Counted from the stretch's first letter, positions 47,564-57,309 are shown. The stretch: 64,000 nt of DNA from Alphaproteobacteria bacterium (GCA_024743275.1 JANSWW010000012.1:78317-142316); one strand, 5' to 3'. The notes: a model not told the origin generated them from the sequence alone. Translations and numbers: made by a program.

Positions 47564-49903
47564 TTAATTGCGCAGCGGCTTGCCGGTTTCGAGCATATGC
47601 TCGACCCGGGCCACCGTGCCGGCCGTGCGGATCAGGCCGGCGAAATGCTCGCGTTCCAGCTTGATCACGTCGTCCTCGGTCATCGGGACCGTGTGATCGG
47701 CCTCCGGTCCGCCGGTCAGCACCTCAGCCAACGCCGCCGAGACCACCGCGTCATGGGGGGTCAGCATGCCGCGCTGCTTGAAGCCGTCGAGCGCCATGTC
47801 GAGGGCGGCCCGGCCGGACGGGCCGGGCAGACGCAGTTCGGCGGGCTCCGGCGGCTGATAGCCCGCCTCGGCGAGCCGCAGGGCCTCCTGCTTCGCCTCG
47901 TAGAGCACCCGGTCGCGGTTCATCACGATCCGGTCGTCATGGCGGAAGAAGCCGAGCTCCTTGGCCTGCTCGGCGGATTTCGCGACCTGGGCCGTGCCGA
48001 TGGTCTCGAAGGCCTTGGCGACCGGCGGCATCGGGCCTTTCGGCATCCGCGGGTTCTGGGCCAAGCGCACCAGCATTTCCTTGCAGCCGCCCCAGCCGGG
48101 GATCAGGCCGACGCCGACCTCGACGAGGCCGACATAGCTTTCCGCGTGGGCGACGATCCGGTCCGAGTGCAGCAGCACCTCGCAGCCGCCGCCGAGCGCC
48201 ATGCCGAACGGCGCCCCGACCACGGGCACCGGGGCGTATTTCAGCGCCTTGTAGGTCTCCTGACCGACCTCGACCATGTTCTCGATCTCGGGCCAGGCGG
48301 CGATGTTGAGGGCGAAGAGGGCGAGGCCGAGATTGGCCCCGACCGAGAAGTTGGAGCCCTCGTTGTGGATCACCAGGCCCTTGCCCTTGCGCGCGACATG
48401 GCCGACCGATTTGCCGAGAAGCCCCAGCAATTCCGGATCGATGGCGTTCATCTTGGAGGCGAATTCGAAGCAGAAGATACCGTCACCGATATCCCACAGC
48501 TTGGCCGACCCGTTCTTCAGCACCGGGTCCGATCGGCGCTTGACATCGGCCAGCAGCAGAACGCCCTCCGGCCGTTCGATGGTCTCGTAGCCGCCATCCA
48601 CGGTGAAGCGCTGCAGGTTGCCGGCGTCCACCTTGTAGAAGCTGCCGTCGCCGACCTTCTTCAGTAGCTCCGGAACCGGCATACCGTCCTTTTCCAGCTC
48701 GGCGGCGAACCAGGCCGGACCCATCTCGTCGATCAGCTCGAACGGCCCCTTCTTCCAGGCATAGCCCAGCTTCATGGCGTCATCGACCGCGTCGATGGTC
48801 CCGCAGATCTCCGGCACCAGGGAGGCGGCATAGCCGAGCGTCTTCCTCATGACGCTCCAGACATATTGCGAGGGCTTGTCCCCATGGGTGAGGAAGCCAC
48901 GCAGGCCGAGGCTCTTGGCCGCCGAGACACTGTCGATACGGGGCTTCACCGATTTCGCATACTCACCGGTCTTGAGGTCGATGGACTCCTTGACCTTGCC
49001 GCCGCCTTCCCGGTTGAGACGGTAGAAGCCGCCCTTGCCCTTCCGGCCGGTATAGCCGTCGGCGATCATCTTGTTGAACAGCGGCTCGTCCCGGAACACC
49101 CGATTGAAGAGGTCGTCTTTCGGCAGGGCGGTGGAAAGGCTGCCCGCCACCAGCGGCATCAGATCGAGGCCAACCAGGTCGATCAGTCCGAAAACGCCGG
49201 TCTTCGGAATACCGACCGGCCGGCCCATGGCGGCGTCCGCCTCTTCGACCGTCAAACCCATATCCATCGCGTCCGTGGTCGCCGCCGTGATCCACAGGGT
49301 CCCGATGCGGTTGGCGATGAAGCCCGGCGTGTCGTTGCAGTCGACACAGGTCTTGCCAAGCGCCTTGTCCCCAAAGTCCCGGATCGTTTCCAGGGCCTCT
49401 GGATCGGTGTCCGTCCCGGCGACCAACTCCAGCAGACGCATATAGCGCGGCGGGTTGAAGAAATGGGTGATCAGGAAATCCCGGCGGAAGCTCTCGGGCA
49501 TGCCGTCGACCAGCTTGTTCAGCGCGATTGTCGAGGTGTTGGAGGAGACGATGGAGCCCTGTTTCCGCACCCCGTCCAGGCGCTTGTAGAGGTCCTGCTT
49601 GATCGCGACCTTCTCGATGATCGCCTCGACGATCCAGTCGCAGTCGGCGACCAGGTCGAGATCGTCCTCCAGATTCCCCGGCGTGATCCGCTTGGCGAAG
49701 CGCTTGTGCATGAAGGGCTGCGGATCGGCCTTCAGCAGCTTGGCGATGGCGCCCTTGGCAACGGCGCTGCGGTCGTCCGTACCTTTCGGCACGATGTCGA
49801 GCAGCACCACCTCGTGGCCGGCATTGGCGCAATGGGCCGCGATCTGGGCGCCCATCACGCCGGCGCCGATCACGGCCACCTTGTCGATGGTTCGTTTGGC
49901 CAT
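47564..49903 (-). CDS. 3-hydroxyacyl-CoA dehydrogenase / enoyl-CoA hydratase (FadN-like)
   Basis: A 779-residue bifunctional beta-oxidation enzyme. The N-terminal Rossmann domain has VAVIGAGVMGAQIAAHCANAGHEV, the middle 3HCDH helical part follows, and a C-terminal crotonase domain has GAPFGMALGGGCEVLLHSDRIV with the oxyanion loop and YVGLVEVGVGLIPGWGG with Glu. Here the dehydrogenase comes first and the hydratase last, the reverse of E. coli FadB, but the same as Bacillus FadN. The ATG at 49903 is 17 bases after the fadA stop. Confidence 0.93.
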   Translation of the reverse strand: MAKRTIDKVAVIGAGVMGAQIAAHCANAGHEVVLLDIVPKGTDDRSAVAKGAIAKLLKADPQPFMHKRFAKRITPGNLEDDLDLVADCDWIVEAIIEKVAIKQDLYKRLDGVRKQGSIVSSNTSTIALNKLVDGMPESFRRDFLITHFFNPPRYMRLLELVAGTDTDPEALETIRDFGDKALGKTCVDCNDTPGFIANRIGTLWITAATTDAMDMGLTVEEADAAMGRPVGIPKTGVFGLIDLVGLDLMPLVAGSLSTALPKDDLFNRVFRDEPLFNKMIADGYTGRKGKGGFYRLNREGGGKVKESIDLKTGEYAKSVKPRIDSVSAAKSLGLRGFLTHGDKPSQYVWSVMRKTLGYAASLVPEICGTIDAVDDAMKLGYAWKKGPFELIDEMGPAWFAAELEKDGMPVPELLKKVGDGSFYKVDAGNLQRFTVDGGYETIERPEGVLLLADVKRRSDPVLKNGSAKLWDIGDGIFCFEFASKMNAIDPELLGLLGKSVGHVARKGKGLVIHNEGSNFSVGANLGLALFALNIAAWPEIENMVEVGQETYKALKYAPVPVVGAPFGMALGGGCEVLLHSDRIVAHAESYVGLVEVGVGLIPGWGGCKEMLVRLAQNPRMPKGPMPPVAKAFETIGTAQVAKSAEQAKELGFFRHDDRIVMNRDRVLYEAKQEALRLAEAGYQPPEPAELRLPGPSGRAALDMALDGFKQRGMLTPHDAVVSAALAEVLTGGPEADHTVPMTEDDVIKLEREHFAGLIRTAGTVARVEHMLETGKPLRN

Positions 49904-49920
49904 GGATAGTTCTCCCGGCG

Positions 49921-51072
49921 TTAGGCGGCTTCGAGGATGGTGGCGATGCCCTGACCGCCGCCGATGCACTGGGTGGCGAGCGCGTATTTGCCGCCTTCCC
50001 GCTTCAGCAGCGCGGCCGCCTTACCGGTGATACGCGCGCCGGTCGCCCCGAGCGGGTGACCGATGGCGATGGCACCGCCGTCGAGATTGACCGTGGCGGG
50101 ATCGAGCTCGAGGTCGCGGATGCAGGCCAGCGCCTGGCTGGCGAAGGCCTCGTTGAGTTCGACCACGTCGAGATCCTTGGCCGCGATGCCGGCTCGCGCC
50201 AGCGCCTTCTTGGTGGCGACGATCGGACCGAGACCCATGACCTCAGGATCGCAGCCGCCGACCGCGACCGAGGCGACCCGAGCGAGAATGTCGAGGCCGT
50301 TCTTCTTGGCGTAATCCTCGGTGCAGACCAGGACCGCCGCGGCCCCGTCGGTCAGCGGGGAGGAGGTCCCGGCCGTAACGGAGCCATCTTCCTTGAAGGC
50401 GGGCTTCAGGCCGGCCAGGCCCTCGGCGGTCGTCTCCGGGCGTGGCACGCCGTCCTCTTCGACACGGAGGTTGCCCTCGACGATCGGCACGATCTCGTCC
50501 TTGAAACGGCCCTCGGCGACGGCGGCGGCGGCCTTGTTCTGGCTCTCGACGGCGAAAGCCTCCATGGTCGCGCGGTCCAGCTTGTAGCGGTCGGCGACAT
50601 TTTCGGCGGTCTCGCCCATGCCCATATACGCTTCCGGCATCTTCCTATAGAGTTCCGGACTCGGCATCGGGTTGAAGCCGCCCATGGTGACCCGGGACAT
50701 GCTCTCGACACCGGCGCAGACAAAGGCCTCGCCGGCCCCCATCTGGATCGAACCGGCGGCGATGTGGATCGAGGTCATCGAGGAACCGCAGAACCGGTTG
50801 ACCGTCGTCCCGGCGACCGACTTCGGCAGACCGGCCATCAGGCCCACAAGGCGCGCCATGTTGAGCCCCTGCTCGCCTTCCGGGAAGGCGCAGCCGAGGA
50901 TCAAGTCCTCCAGCGTCTCCGGATCGATTCCGAGATCGGCGACCATCTCCTTGATGACGGTGGCGGTCATATGGTCGGCGCGAACCTTGGTCAGTTGGCC
51001 CTTGTTGGCCAGGTGGAAGGGAGAGCGCCGGTAGCCGGCGATGACAACGGGGGTCTTCAGGCTGTTGGACAT
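49921..51072 (-). CDS. fadA: Acetyl-CoA acyltransferase (thiolase)
   Basis: Final thiolytic step of beta-oxidation. In its 383 residues the nucleophile Cys lies in TVNRFCGSSMTSIHIAAGSIQMG, the GGAIAIGHPLGATGARI loop holds His, and LATQCIGGGQGIATILE the second Cys. The overall sequence fits a degradative thiolase rather than PhaA. First gene of fadA-fadN-fadE, 112 bases after merR. Confidence 0.93.
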   Translation of the reverse strand: MSNSLKTPVVIAGYRRSPFHLANKGQLTKVRADHMTATVIKEMVADLGIDPETLEDLILGCAFPEGEQGLNMARLVGLMAGLPKSVAGTTVNRFCGSSMTSIHIAAGSIQMGAGEAFVCAGVESMSRVTMGGFNPMPSPELYRKMPEAYMGMGETAENVADRYKLDRATMEAFAVESQNKAAAAVAEGRFKDEIVPIVEGNLRVEEDGVPRPETTAEGLAGLKPAFKEDGSVTAGTSSPLTDGAAAVLVCTEDYAKKNGLDILARVASVAVGGCDPEVMGLGPIVATKKALARAGIAAKDLDVVELNEAFASQALACIRDLELDPATVNLDGGAIAIGHPLGATGARITGKAAALLKREGGKYALATQCIGGGQGIATILEAA

Positions 51073-51184
51073 GGGTCGTTTCTCCGTCGATGCAGTCGGA
51101 ACCGGTGGCGGGCATTCCGTCGCCCATCCGGCCTTGTTTCTTTCGGCCCGCCCTTGTCAGGCGGTGTTTGTGAGGCGGTGTTAA

Positions 51185-51580
51185 TCAGGCCGCGCTTGTC
51201 TTCCGGGCCCTCAAGGCATCGTCGATCTGACGGTCGATGTCTTCGAGTTCGCCCAAGGTCTGGTCGATGTCTTCTTTCTGATGCTTCAGTTCGCCGATCC
51301 GCGTGGCGATTTTGTCCTTCAACAGCTCGATCTGGTTGAGCTGCGACGGGTCGGCGTCATAGAGGTCGAGATATTCCTGGATCTCGCCCAGGGAGAAGCC
51401 GAGACGCTTGCCGCGCAGGATGAGCGCCAGCCGGGCCCGGTCCCGCTTGGTATAGACCCGGGTCGCCCCGGCGCGGCCCGGATAGATTAGGCCCTTCTGT
51501 TCGTAGAACCGGATGGTTCTGGCGGTGATGCCGAACTCTTCGGCCAGTTGGGTCACCGTGAAAAACTCGTCCCCTACCAT
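51185..51580 (-). CDS. MerR-family regulator of fatty-acid genes
   Basis: A 131-residue regulator: N-terminal helix-turn-helix FTVTQLAEEFGITARTIRFYEQKGLIYPGR, then the wing and a long coiled-coil dimerisation helix (QIELLKDKIATRIGELKHQKEDIDQTLGELEDIDRQ). No metal-binding Cys. Position between fadD and fadA suggests control of these genes, like the LiuR-type MerR regulators described in proteobacteria. A palindrome (51630-51643) lies just upstream. Confidence 0.88.
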   Translation of the reverse strand: MVGDEFFTVTQLAEEFGITARTIRFYEQKGLIYPGRAGATRVYTKRDRARLALILRGKRLGFSLGEIQEYLDLYDADPSQLNQIELLKDKIATRIGELKHQKEDIDQTLGELEDIDRQIDDALRARKTSAA

Positions 51581-51629
51581 AGCGCTGCCTTTCCGTGCTC
51601 AACCCGACCTGACGTGGGTTACACCGAAG

Positions 51630-51643
51630 TGACGTAAACGTCA
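51630..51643. promoter_or_regulatory. MerR-type operator before merR
   Basis: TGACGTAAACGTCA, a perfect inverted repeat TGACGT-AA-ACGTCA, 50 bases upstream of merR and overlapping the fadD stop codon. It shares the ACGTnnACGT core with the element upstream of fadD. Confidence 0.7.
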
Positions 51644-53374
51644 ACCTGTAGCAGTTTGCGCTTTTGCCGCTTCCTCCCGGGCAAGGTCCTTCCGGGACAG
51701 CTTCCCGACGGAGGTCTTGGGCAGGCTATCGCGGAACTCGACCCCGACCGGCTGTTCGATCTTGGAAAGCTTGTCTTCGAGGAAGGCCAGCAAGCCCGCC
51801 TCGTCCACGCTTTCGCCTTCCTTCAGAACCACATAGCCCTTCGGTGCCTGGCCGCGATAGGGGTGCTCGACCCCGATGACGATGGCCTCGGCGACCGCCG
51901 GGTGGAGATAGAACGCCTCCTCGACCTGGCGGGGATAGACGTTGAACCCGCCGCAAAGGATCAGATCCTTCAAACGGTCGATCAGGAACACATAGCCCTC
52001 GTCGTCGATGAACCCGACATCGCCGGTCCGGAACGCACCGTCGGCGAACGCGTTCGCGCTCTCCTCCGGCTTTTTCCAATAGCCCTGCATCACCTGTGGG
52101 CCGCGAATGCAAACCTCCCCCGACTCGCCCTGGGGCAGCAGCTTGGTCGGATCGTCCGGATCGCGGACCTCGACGACCGTGTGCGGCATCGGGATGCCGG
52201 TGGAGCCGGCCTTGATCTTGCCGCCGATCGGATTGGTCGTCGCCACCGGCGAGGTCTCGGAGAGGCCGTATCCCTCGACAAGACGGCAGTTGGTGAGTTT
52301 TTCGAACTGCTCGCGCACCTCGGCCGGCAACGGCGCGCCGCCGGAAACGCAATACTCGATGGAGGTCAGGTCGAAGTCCTGGATCTTCGGATGATTGTTG
52401 ATCGCGGTATAAAGCGTCGGCACCCCCGGCATCATGGTCGGCCGTTTCTTGTCGATGGTCTTCAGAAGCTCGTTGATCTCGAATTTCGGCAGCAGGATAA
52501 GCTCCGCGCCGACGGAGACGGACAGCCCCATGCCGACGGTCATCGCGAACACATGGAATAGCGGTAGGACGCAGAGGATTTTGTGTTCGCCGTCGCCGAG
52601 CCCCGGGATCCAGCGGTGAAGCTGGTTGATGTTGGCCGACAGGTTGGCATGGGTCAGGACCGCGCCCTTGGGCGTTCCGGTGGTCCCGCCGGTGTATTGC
52701 AGGACCGCGATATCCGCATGCGGATCGATCTCGACCGGCTCGAATGTCCCGTCGGCTTCGGCGAGCGTCTTGAAGGTTATATGGCGGTCGTCGACCGGCA
52801 GGGGCGAGACATCCTGACGCTTCAAGAGCTTGAACAGGGCCCCTTTGACGAAGGGAAGCTGGTCGGCCATACGGCCCACCACGACCTTCTCCAGTTTCCC
52901 GGTCCCGAGATGGGGGGCGACCTTCGGATAGAGCTGGACCAGATCCAGCGTCACCATCATCGATATCTCGGAGTCCGCGACCTGAAACGCGATTTCCCGC
53001 TCGGCATAGAGCGGGTTGAAATTCACCACCGTGCCACCGGCCTTCAGGATGCCGAAGAAGGTGACCACATAGAACGGACAGTTCGGCATCATGATGCCGA
53101 CATGCACGCCCTTCTTGACCCCGAGCTTCTGGAATCCGAGGGCCGCCTTGTCGACCAGGCCGCCGAGCTGGCCATAGGTCAGTTTCTTGTCGAAGAAGTC
53201 GACGGCGGAGGCGTCGGGCCGCCGCGCCACGGTTTCCGCCAGCAGAGCGGGAAGCGCGTCCTGACGTACCGGAGACCGCCAATCGACGCCGGGCGCGTAA
53301 TGATCGTTCCAGGGATGATCCGCGACACCCATAGCGGGTGCAACGGCGGCTTCGGGGGCACTCTGATCGGTCAT
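51641..53374 (-). CDS. fadD: Long-chain fatty-acid-CoA ligase
   Basis: Activates fatty acids to acyl-CoA with ATP. The 577 residues include the P-loop AVLQYTGGTTGTPKGAVLTHAN, the A5-like LVEGYGLSETSPV, LIDRLKDLILCGGFNVYPRQVEE (fatty acid-binding and hinge) and the catalytic Lys in LPKTSVGKLSRKDL near the end. I chose the ATG at 53374 (MTDQSAPE). Transcribed upstream of merR and fadANE, with its own operator-like sequence. Confidence 0.94.
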   Translation of the reverse strand: MTDQSAPEAAVAPAMGVADHPWNDHYAPGVDWRSPVRQDALPALLAETVARRPDASAVDFFDKKLTYGQLGGLVDKAALGFQKLGVKKGVHVGIMMPNCPFYVVTFFGILKAGGTVVNFNPLYAEREIAFQVADSEISMMVTLDLVQLYPKVAPHLGTGKLEKVVVGRMADQLPFVKGALFKLLKRQDVSPLPVDDRHITFKTLAEADGTFEPVEIDPHADIAVLQYTGGTTGTPKGAVLTHANLSANINQLHRWIPGLGDGEHKILCVLPLFHVFAMTVGMGLSVSVGAELILLPKFEINELLKTIDKKRPTMMPGVPTLYTAINNHPKIQDFDLTSIEYCVSGGAPLPAEVREQFEKLTNCRLVEGYGLSETSPVATTNPIGGKIKAGSTGIPMPHTVVEVRDPDDPTKLLPQGESGEVCIRGPQVMQGYWKKPEESANAFADGAFRTGDVGFIDDEGYVFLIDRLKDLILCGGFNVYPRQVEEAFYLHPAVAEAIVIGVEHPYRGQAPKGYVVLKEGESVDEAGLLAFLEDKLSKIEQPVGVEFRDSLPKTSVGKLSRKDLAREEAAKAQTATG

Positions 53375-53448
53375 GGCGCTGTCTCCTCCTCCATCACCCG
53401 CGCACATGATTATCTGCCATGCGTCGCGGTCATGACAAAGATAGAAAC

Positions 53449-53482
53449 TTACGCTAACGAATGCAAGGTTACGTTAACGTCA
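53449..53482. promoter_or_regulatory. MerR-type operator before fadD
   Basis: TTACGTTAACGTCA (53469-53482), with the perfect palindrome ACGTTAACGT at 53471-53480, and a related partial site TTACGCTAACG at 53449-53459, about 20 bases apart. They share the core with the site upstream of merR, pointing to one regulator for both transcripts. Confidence 0.65.
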
Positions 53483-54793
53483 CTCGCTACCGATTTTCTC
53501 TTTTTCGCCGTCCTTCCCGGCGGCCTCCTCCTCAGGCCCGCTGTCGGACGAGACCTCGATGTATTCCTCGGTCCCCATCTCGGCGATCACGGAGGTGGAG
53601 TTCTGCGCGGTGTAGGCGACATACGGACCCTGCTCGTCGAGCGGCACGGCGGCGCGCTGGGTCATCCGCCAGAGCGCGAACACCGCGATCCCGGATTGAA
53701 TGACACCGAAGGCGAGCCAAAGTCCCTCCGGCCCCTGAAGGTCCATGATGAACCCGCCGATCAGCGGGCCGAACGCGGCCCCGGCGCCGTTGACCGCGAT
53801 CAGCGCGGCACTCGCAGCCACCATCTTCTTCGGCGGCAGGAAGTCGTTCACATGGGCGATGCAGAGGGAATAGATCGGCAGGAAGATCCCGCCCGCCAAG
53901 GCCGACAAGGCAAACAGCATCTCCGGCGTACTGCCATCGCCGATCACGACGAAGGCGAAGAGGCCGACGGCGCCCCCTGACCCGGCCGTCAACGTGATGA
54001 TGAGGCGCCGGTCGAACCGGTCGGAGAACCAGCCGATGGGAAACTGCAGGAGGAAGCCGCCGACAAAGATCGCGCCCATGAAGATCGAGATGTCCTGGAT
54101 GCTGAGCCCGATCAGCGTGCCGAAGACCGGCCCCATGCCGAACAGCGCCCCAACGCATAGCCCGTTTAGAAAGGAGCCCATGAAGCCCAGGGGAGACGAG
54201 CGGTAAAGACCCTTCAGCGACATGCTGTCAGGCGTCGAGAAGTCCGGCACCGGCTGGGCCGATAGCAGCAGCGGCACCAAGGCCACCGACACCAGAACGG
54301 ACGCGAGGATGAAGAGGTCGTATCCCTCGGGCACCGACAGATTCAACAGCAGCGGGCCGGCCGCCATCGCGAAGTTGTTCACCAGCATATAGATCGACAG
54401 CACCGTGCCGCGGTTCGCATTGTCGGACCGGTCGTTGATCCAGCTTTCGATGACGATGTAGAGGCCGGCATAGGCGAAGCCGGTGACCAGCCGCATGGCC
54501 ATCCAGGTGATCGGCTCCGGATAGACCGCATGGACCAGCACCGTCATCGACGCGATTGACGCCATCGCCGCGAACACCCGGACATGGCCGACAAGCCCGA
54601 GCAGTTTTGGGACGATATAGGATCCGCCGAGAAAACCGACGAAATAGGCGGCCATCACGAAGCCGGTCGTGTTGGTCGAAAACCCTTCCATGGAGGCGCG
54701 CACACCAAGCAGCGTGCCCTGCAGCGCATTGCCGAGCATGACCAGGCCGAAGCCGAGAAAAAGGGCCCAAAAGCCCATGAAAGCCGCTCTCAT
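53480..54793 (-). CDS. MFS transporter
   Basis: A 437-residue transporter of the major facilitator superfamily with about 12 hydrophobic helices, starting AAFMGFWALFLGFGLVMLGNALQGTLLGVRASMEGF and containing the A motif-like GWFSDRFDRRLIITLT between helices 8 and 9. The acidic C-terminal tail is long. Substrate unknown. Location before fadD suggests, weakly, transport of fatty acid or aromatic acid. The ATG at 54793 follows GGAG at eight bases. Confidence 0.88.
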   Translation of the reverse strand: MRAAFMGFWALFLGFGLVMLGNALQGTLLGVRASMEGFSTNTTGFVMAAYFVGFLGGSYIVPKLLGLVGHVRVFAAMASIASMTVLVHAVYPEPITWMAMRLVTGFAYAGLYIVIESWINDRSDNANRGTVLSIYMLVNNFAMAAGPLLLNLSVPEGYDLFILASVLVSVALVPLLLSAQPVPDFSTPDSMSLKGLYRSSPLGFMGSFLNGLCVGALFGMGPVFGTLIGLSIQDISIFMGAIFVGGFLLQFPIGWFSDRFDRRLIITLTAGSGGAVGLFAFVVIGDGSTPEMLFALSALAGGIFLPIYSLCIAHVNDFLPPKKMVAASAALIAVNGAGAAFGPLIGGFIMDLQGPEGLWLAFGVIQSGIAVFALWRMTQRAAVPLDEQGPYVAYTAQNSTSVIAEMGTEEYIEVSSDSGPEEEAAGKDGEKEKIGSE

Positions 54794-55073
54794 GGCCGGC
54801 ACTCCACCGATCAGCGCGTGACGCGAAACCAAAAGGCGGCGCGCGGCCTCCAAGCCGCCCGCCGCCCTTCACGATATTTCCCGAAGTCTAGGGAGGAGTG
54901 ATGACGGTTTCATGCGCAAGACCGACGCCCTGTCGCGAATCGGACAGGAACGGAGAGATTTTTTCGCACCCTTTCGCATGTCACCTATGCCGTGACCACA
55001 GACCGCCTGGGTTTCCGGGCGGTGCGCGGCTATGGTCCCGGCAACGAACGAGAACGCCTCACTGGAGATATCG

Positions 55074-56222
55074 ATGCCCGATACGCCCCTCAACAACGCG
55101 CCGGCGATGGACCCGGAAGAGATCCTCGCAGGGATCAAACGCTGGGTGCATGTGGAAAGCCCGTCCGAGGACGCAGCCGCCGTCAACCGTATGATGGATC
55201 AGGCGGAGGCGGACTTCCGCACCACGACGCCGCATGTCGAACGGGTGCCCGGCTCGGAAGGCTGGGGCGACCATCTGATCGCCCGGTCGCCCTGGGGCGA
55301 GGGACCCGGGATTCTGGTGCTGAGTCATCTCGACACGGTCCATCCGATGGGTGTGCTCGCCGACGACAATCCCTACCGGATCGAGGACGGCAAGGTCTAC
55401 GGTCCGGGCATCTACGACATGAAGGCCGGCGCCTTCATCGCCCAATACGCCTTTCAGAACCTGATCCGCCGCGGGGTCGAAACCCCGCTGCCGATCACCT
55501 TCCTGCTGGTCTCCGAGGAGGAGGTCGGCAGCCCGACCTCCCGCGCGCTGATCGAAAAGCTGGGGTCCGAGAACAAATATGTCCTGGTGACCGAGCCTGC
55601 CCGCGAGGGCGGCAAGATCGTCACCGCCCGTAAGGGTGTGGCGCGCTTCGAGATGCGGGCCGAGGGCCGTCCCTCCCATGCCGGCGCCTGGCATCAGGAA
55701 GGCCGCAGCGCGATCCACGAACTGGCCCGCCAGATCGTCGATATCGAGGCGATGACCGACTATGATCGGGGCGTGACCTTCAATGTCGGCCGGATCACCG
55801 GCGGGACCGGGGTCAACGTGGTCCCGCAGCATGCCTGGGCCGAGATCGACATGCGGGTGCCGGATGCCGAGATCGCCGACGAGATGGAGGCGAAGATCCT
55901 GGCGCTCAACGCCCACGATCCGGACGTGACCCTGACCGTGACCGGCGGCATGAACCGCCCGCCCTATGAGATGACCGAGGGGGTTACCGCCCTGTTCCAG
56001 CATGCGAGGAAATGCGCCGCCGAACTGGGCTTCGAACTGGAGCACTGCCCACCGACCGGCGGCGGCTCCGACGGCAACTTCACCGCCGCCCTCGGCATCC
56101 CGACCCTGGACGGCATGGGCTGCGACGGCCACGGCGCCCATACACTCGAAGAGTTCATCTATTATGACAGCATGGTGGAACGTGCCCGCCTGATGGAACG
56201 GATGTTCGAGACATTGACGTAA
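55074..56222 (+). CDS. M20-family metallopeptidase
   Basis: A 382-residue zinc carboxypeptidase/amidohydrolase, similar to glutamate carboxypeptidase CPG2. LVLSHLDTVHPMGVL holds His/Asp zinc ligands, GPGIYDMKAGAFIAQYAF the bridging Asp, LVSEEEVGSPTSRAL the catalytic Glu pair, RPSHAGAWHQEGRSAIHELA the dimerisation region and DGMGCDGHGAHTLEE the last His ligand. No signal peptide visible in this start (ATG 55074, GGAG seven bases upstream). Substrate unknown. Confidence 0.9.
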   Translation: MPDTPLNNAPAMDPEEILAGIKRWVHVESPSEDAAAVNRMMDQAEADFRTTTPHVERVPGSEGWGDHLIARSPWGEGPGILVLSHLDTVHPMGVLADDNPYRIEDGKVYGPGIYDMKAGAFIAQYAFQNLIRRGVETPLPITFLLVSEEEVGSPTSRALIEKLGSENKYVLVTEPAREGGKIVTARKGVARFEMRAEGRPSHAGAWHQEGRSAIHELARQIVDIEAMTDYDRGVTFNVGRITGGTGVNVVPQHAWAEIDMRVPDAEIADEMEAKILALNAHDPDVTLTVTGGMNRPPYEMTEGVTALFQHARKCAAELGFELEHCPPTGGGSDGNFTAALGIPTLDGMGCDGHGAHTLEEFIYYDSMVERARLMERMFETLT

Positions 56223-56258
56223 TCCCGTCATCGAAGGGGCGTTATACTCTATACCTCA

Positions 56259-56272
56259 CCCTCGGGAGAGGG
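56259..56272. repeat. Half-length dispersed-repeat hairpin
   Basis: CCCTC-GGGA-GAGGG, a 5-bp version of the hairpins at 6900, 22164 and 63939, in the same kind of place: between two genes on the same strand. Confidence 0.45.
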
Positions 56273-56298
56273 AGAACGAAGACGGCGGAGGAAGATCG

Positions 56299-57309
56299 AT
56301 GCGCCTTGTTTTATTGGCCCTGATGGTGCTCGCCGCCGCGCCGGCCCTGGCGGATCGGACGACCATCGCCTTCGGGTCCTGTTTCCGCCAGGATGTCTCC
56401 GACGGGTGGGAGTTCTGGACCCCGATCCTGGCGACGGAGCCGGACGCCTTCCTCTTCATCGGCGACAATATCTATGCCAGCCGAGGCGGCGCAGACCGCT
56501 TCGATGTCGCCTACGACTTCCTGCGGAACAATCCGGGCTTCCAGGCGGTCCAGGCGGCGACCACGGTTCTCGCCGTCTGGGACGACCATGATTTCGGATT
56601 CAACGACGGCGGCCGCGAGAATGCGGGGGTCGGCGAGCCCCATTTCGAGCGGATTTTCCCCGCCGCCGACCCGGCCCGGGACGCCCGCCCCGGCGTCTAT
56701 GACAGCTGGATCACCGGCGAACCGGGTCAGAGGGTCCAGGTGATTCTGCTCGACACCCGAACCTTCCGCTCGCCCCTCACCCGGGGCGGCAATTGGGGGC
56801 GATGGATGGGGAAATACACACCCAGCGCCGACCCGGACCAGGAAATGCTCGGCCCGGATCAATGGGCCTGGCTGGCGAGGGAACTCGAAAAACCGGCCGA
56901 GGTCCGGCTTCTGGTCTCGTCGATCCAGGTCCTGGCCGAGGGCCACGGCTTCGAGCGCTGGGGCAATCTGCCGGTCGAGCAGGAAAAGCTGTTCCAGGTG
57001 ATCGAACGGTCCGGCGCCGAGGGCGTGATCCTGCTGTCCGGCGACCGCCATCGGGCCGCCTTCTATAAGCGCAACGACGCCACGGCCTATCCGCTCTACG
57101 AGGTCACCTCCAGTTCGCTCAACAAGAGCTACCGACCGGACGCGCCGGAAACCGGCCGCTATATCCAGGAGGCCATGGTCGGGGACAACAATTTCGGCCT
57201 GGTGACCGTGGATTGGGAGGCGTCGACCCTGACCCTGGAGATCAAGACGCTGGACGGGGCGACCGCCCAGGGCCGGACCGTTCCGCTCGATTATCTGAAG
57301 CGGCGGTAG
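56299..57309 (+). CDS. PhoD-like exported phosphatase
   Basis: A 336-residue metallo-phosphatase of the PhoD type, exported by the signal peptide LVLLALMVLAAAPALAD. Metal-binding motifs: IAFGSCFRQD, FLFIGDNIYA, WDDHDFGFNDGG and ILLSGDRHRAAFYK. PhoD enzymes hydrolyse phosphomono- and diesters, including alkaline phosphatase and phospholipase D-like activities. No pho box recognised upstream. Convergent with the zincin gene. Confidence 0.9.
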   Translation: MRLVLLALMVLAAAPALADRTTIAFGSCFRQDVSDGWEFWTPILATEPDAFLFIGDNIYASRGGADRFDVAYDFLRNNPGFQAVQAATTVLAVWDDHDFGFNDGGRENAGVGEPHFERIFPAADPARDARPGVYDSWITGEPGQRVQVILLDTRTFRSPLTRGGNWGRWMGKYTPSADPDQEMLGPDQWAWLARELEKPAEVRLLVSSIQVLAEGHGFERWGNLPVEQEKLFQVIERSGAEGVILLSGDRHRAAFYKRNDATAYPLYEVTSSSLNKSYRPDAPETGRYIQEAMVGDNNFGLVTVDWEASTLTLEIKTLDGATAQGRTVPLDYLKRR

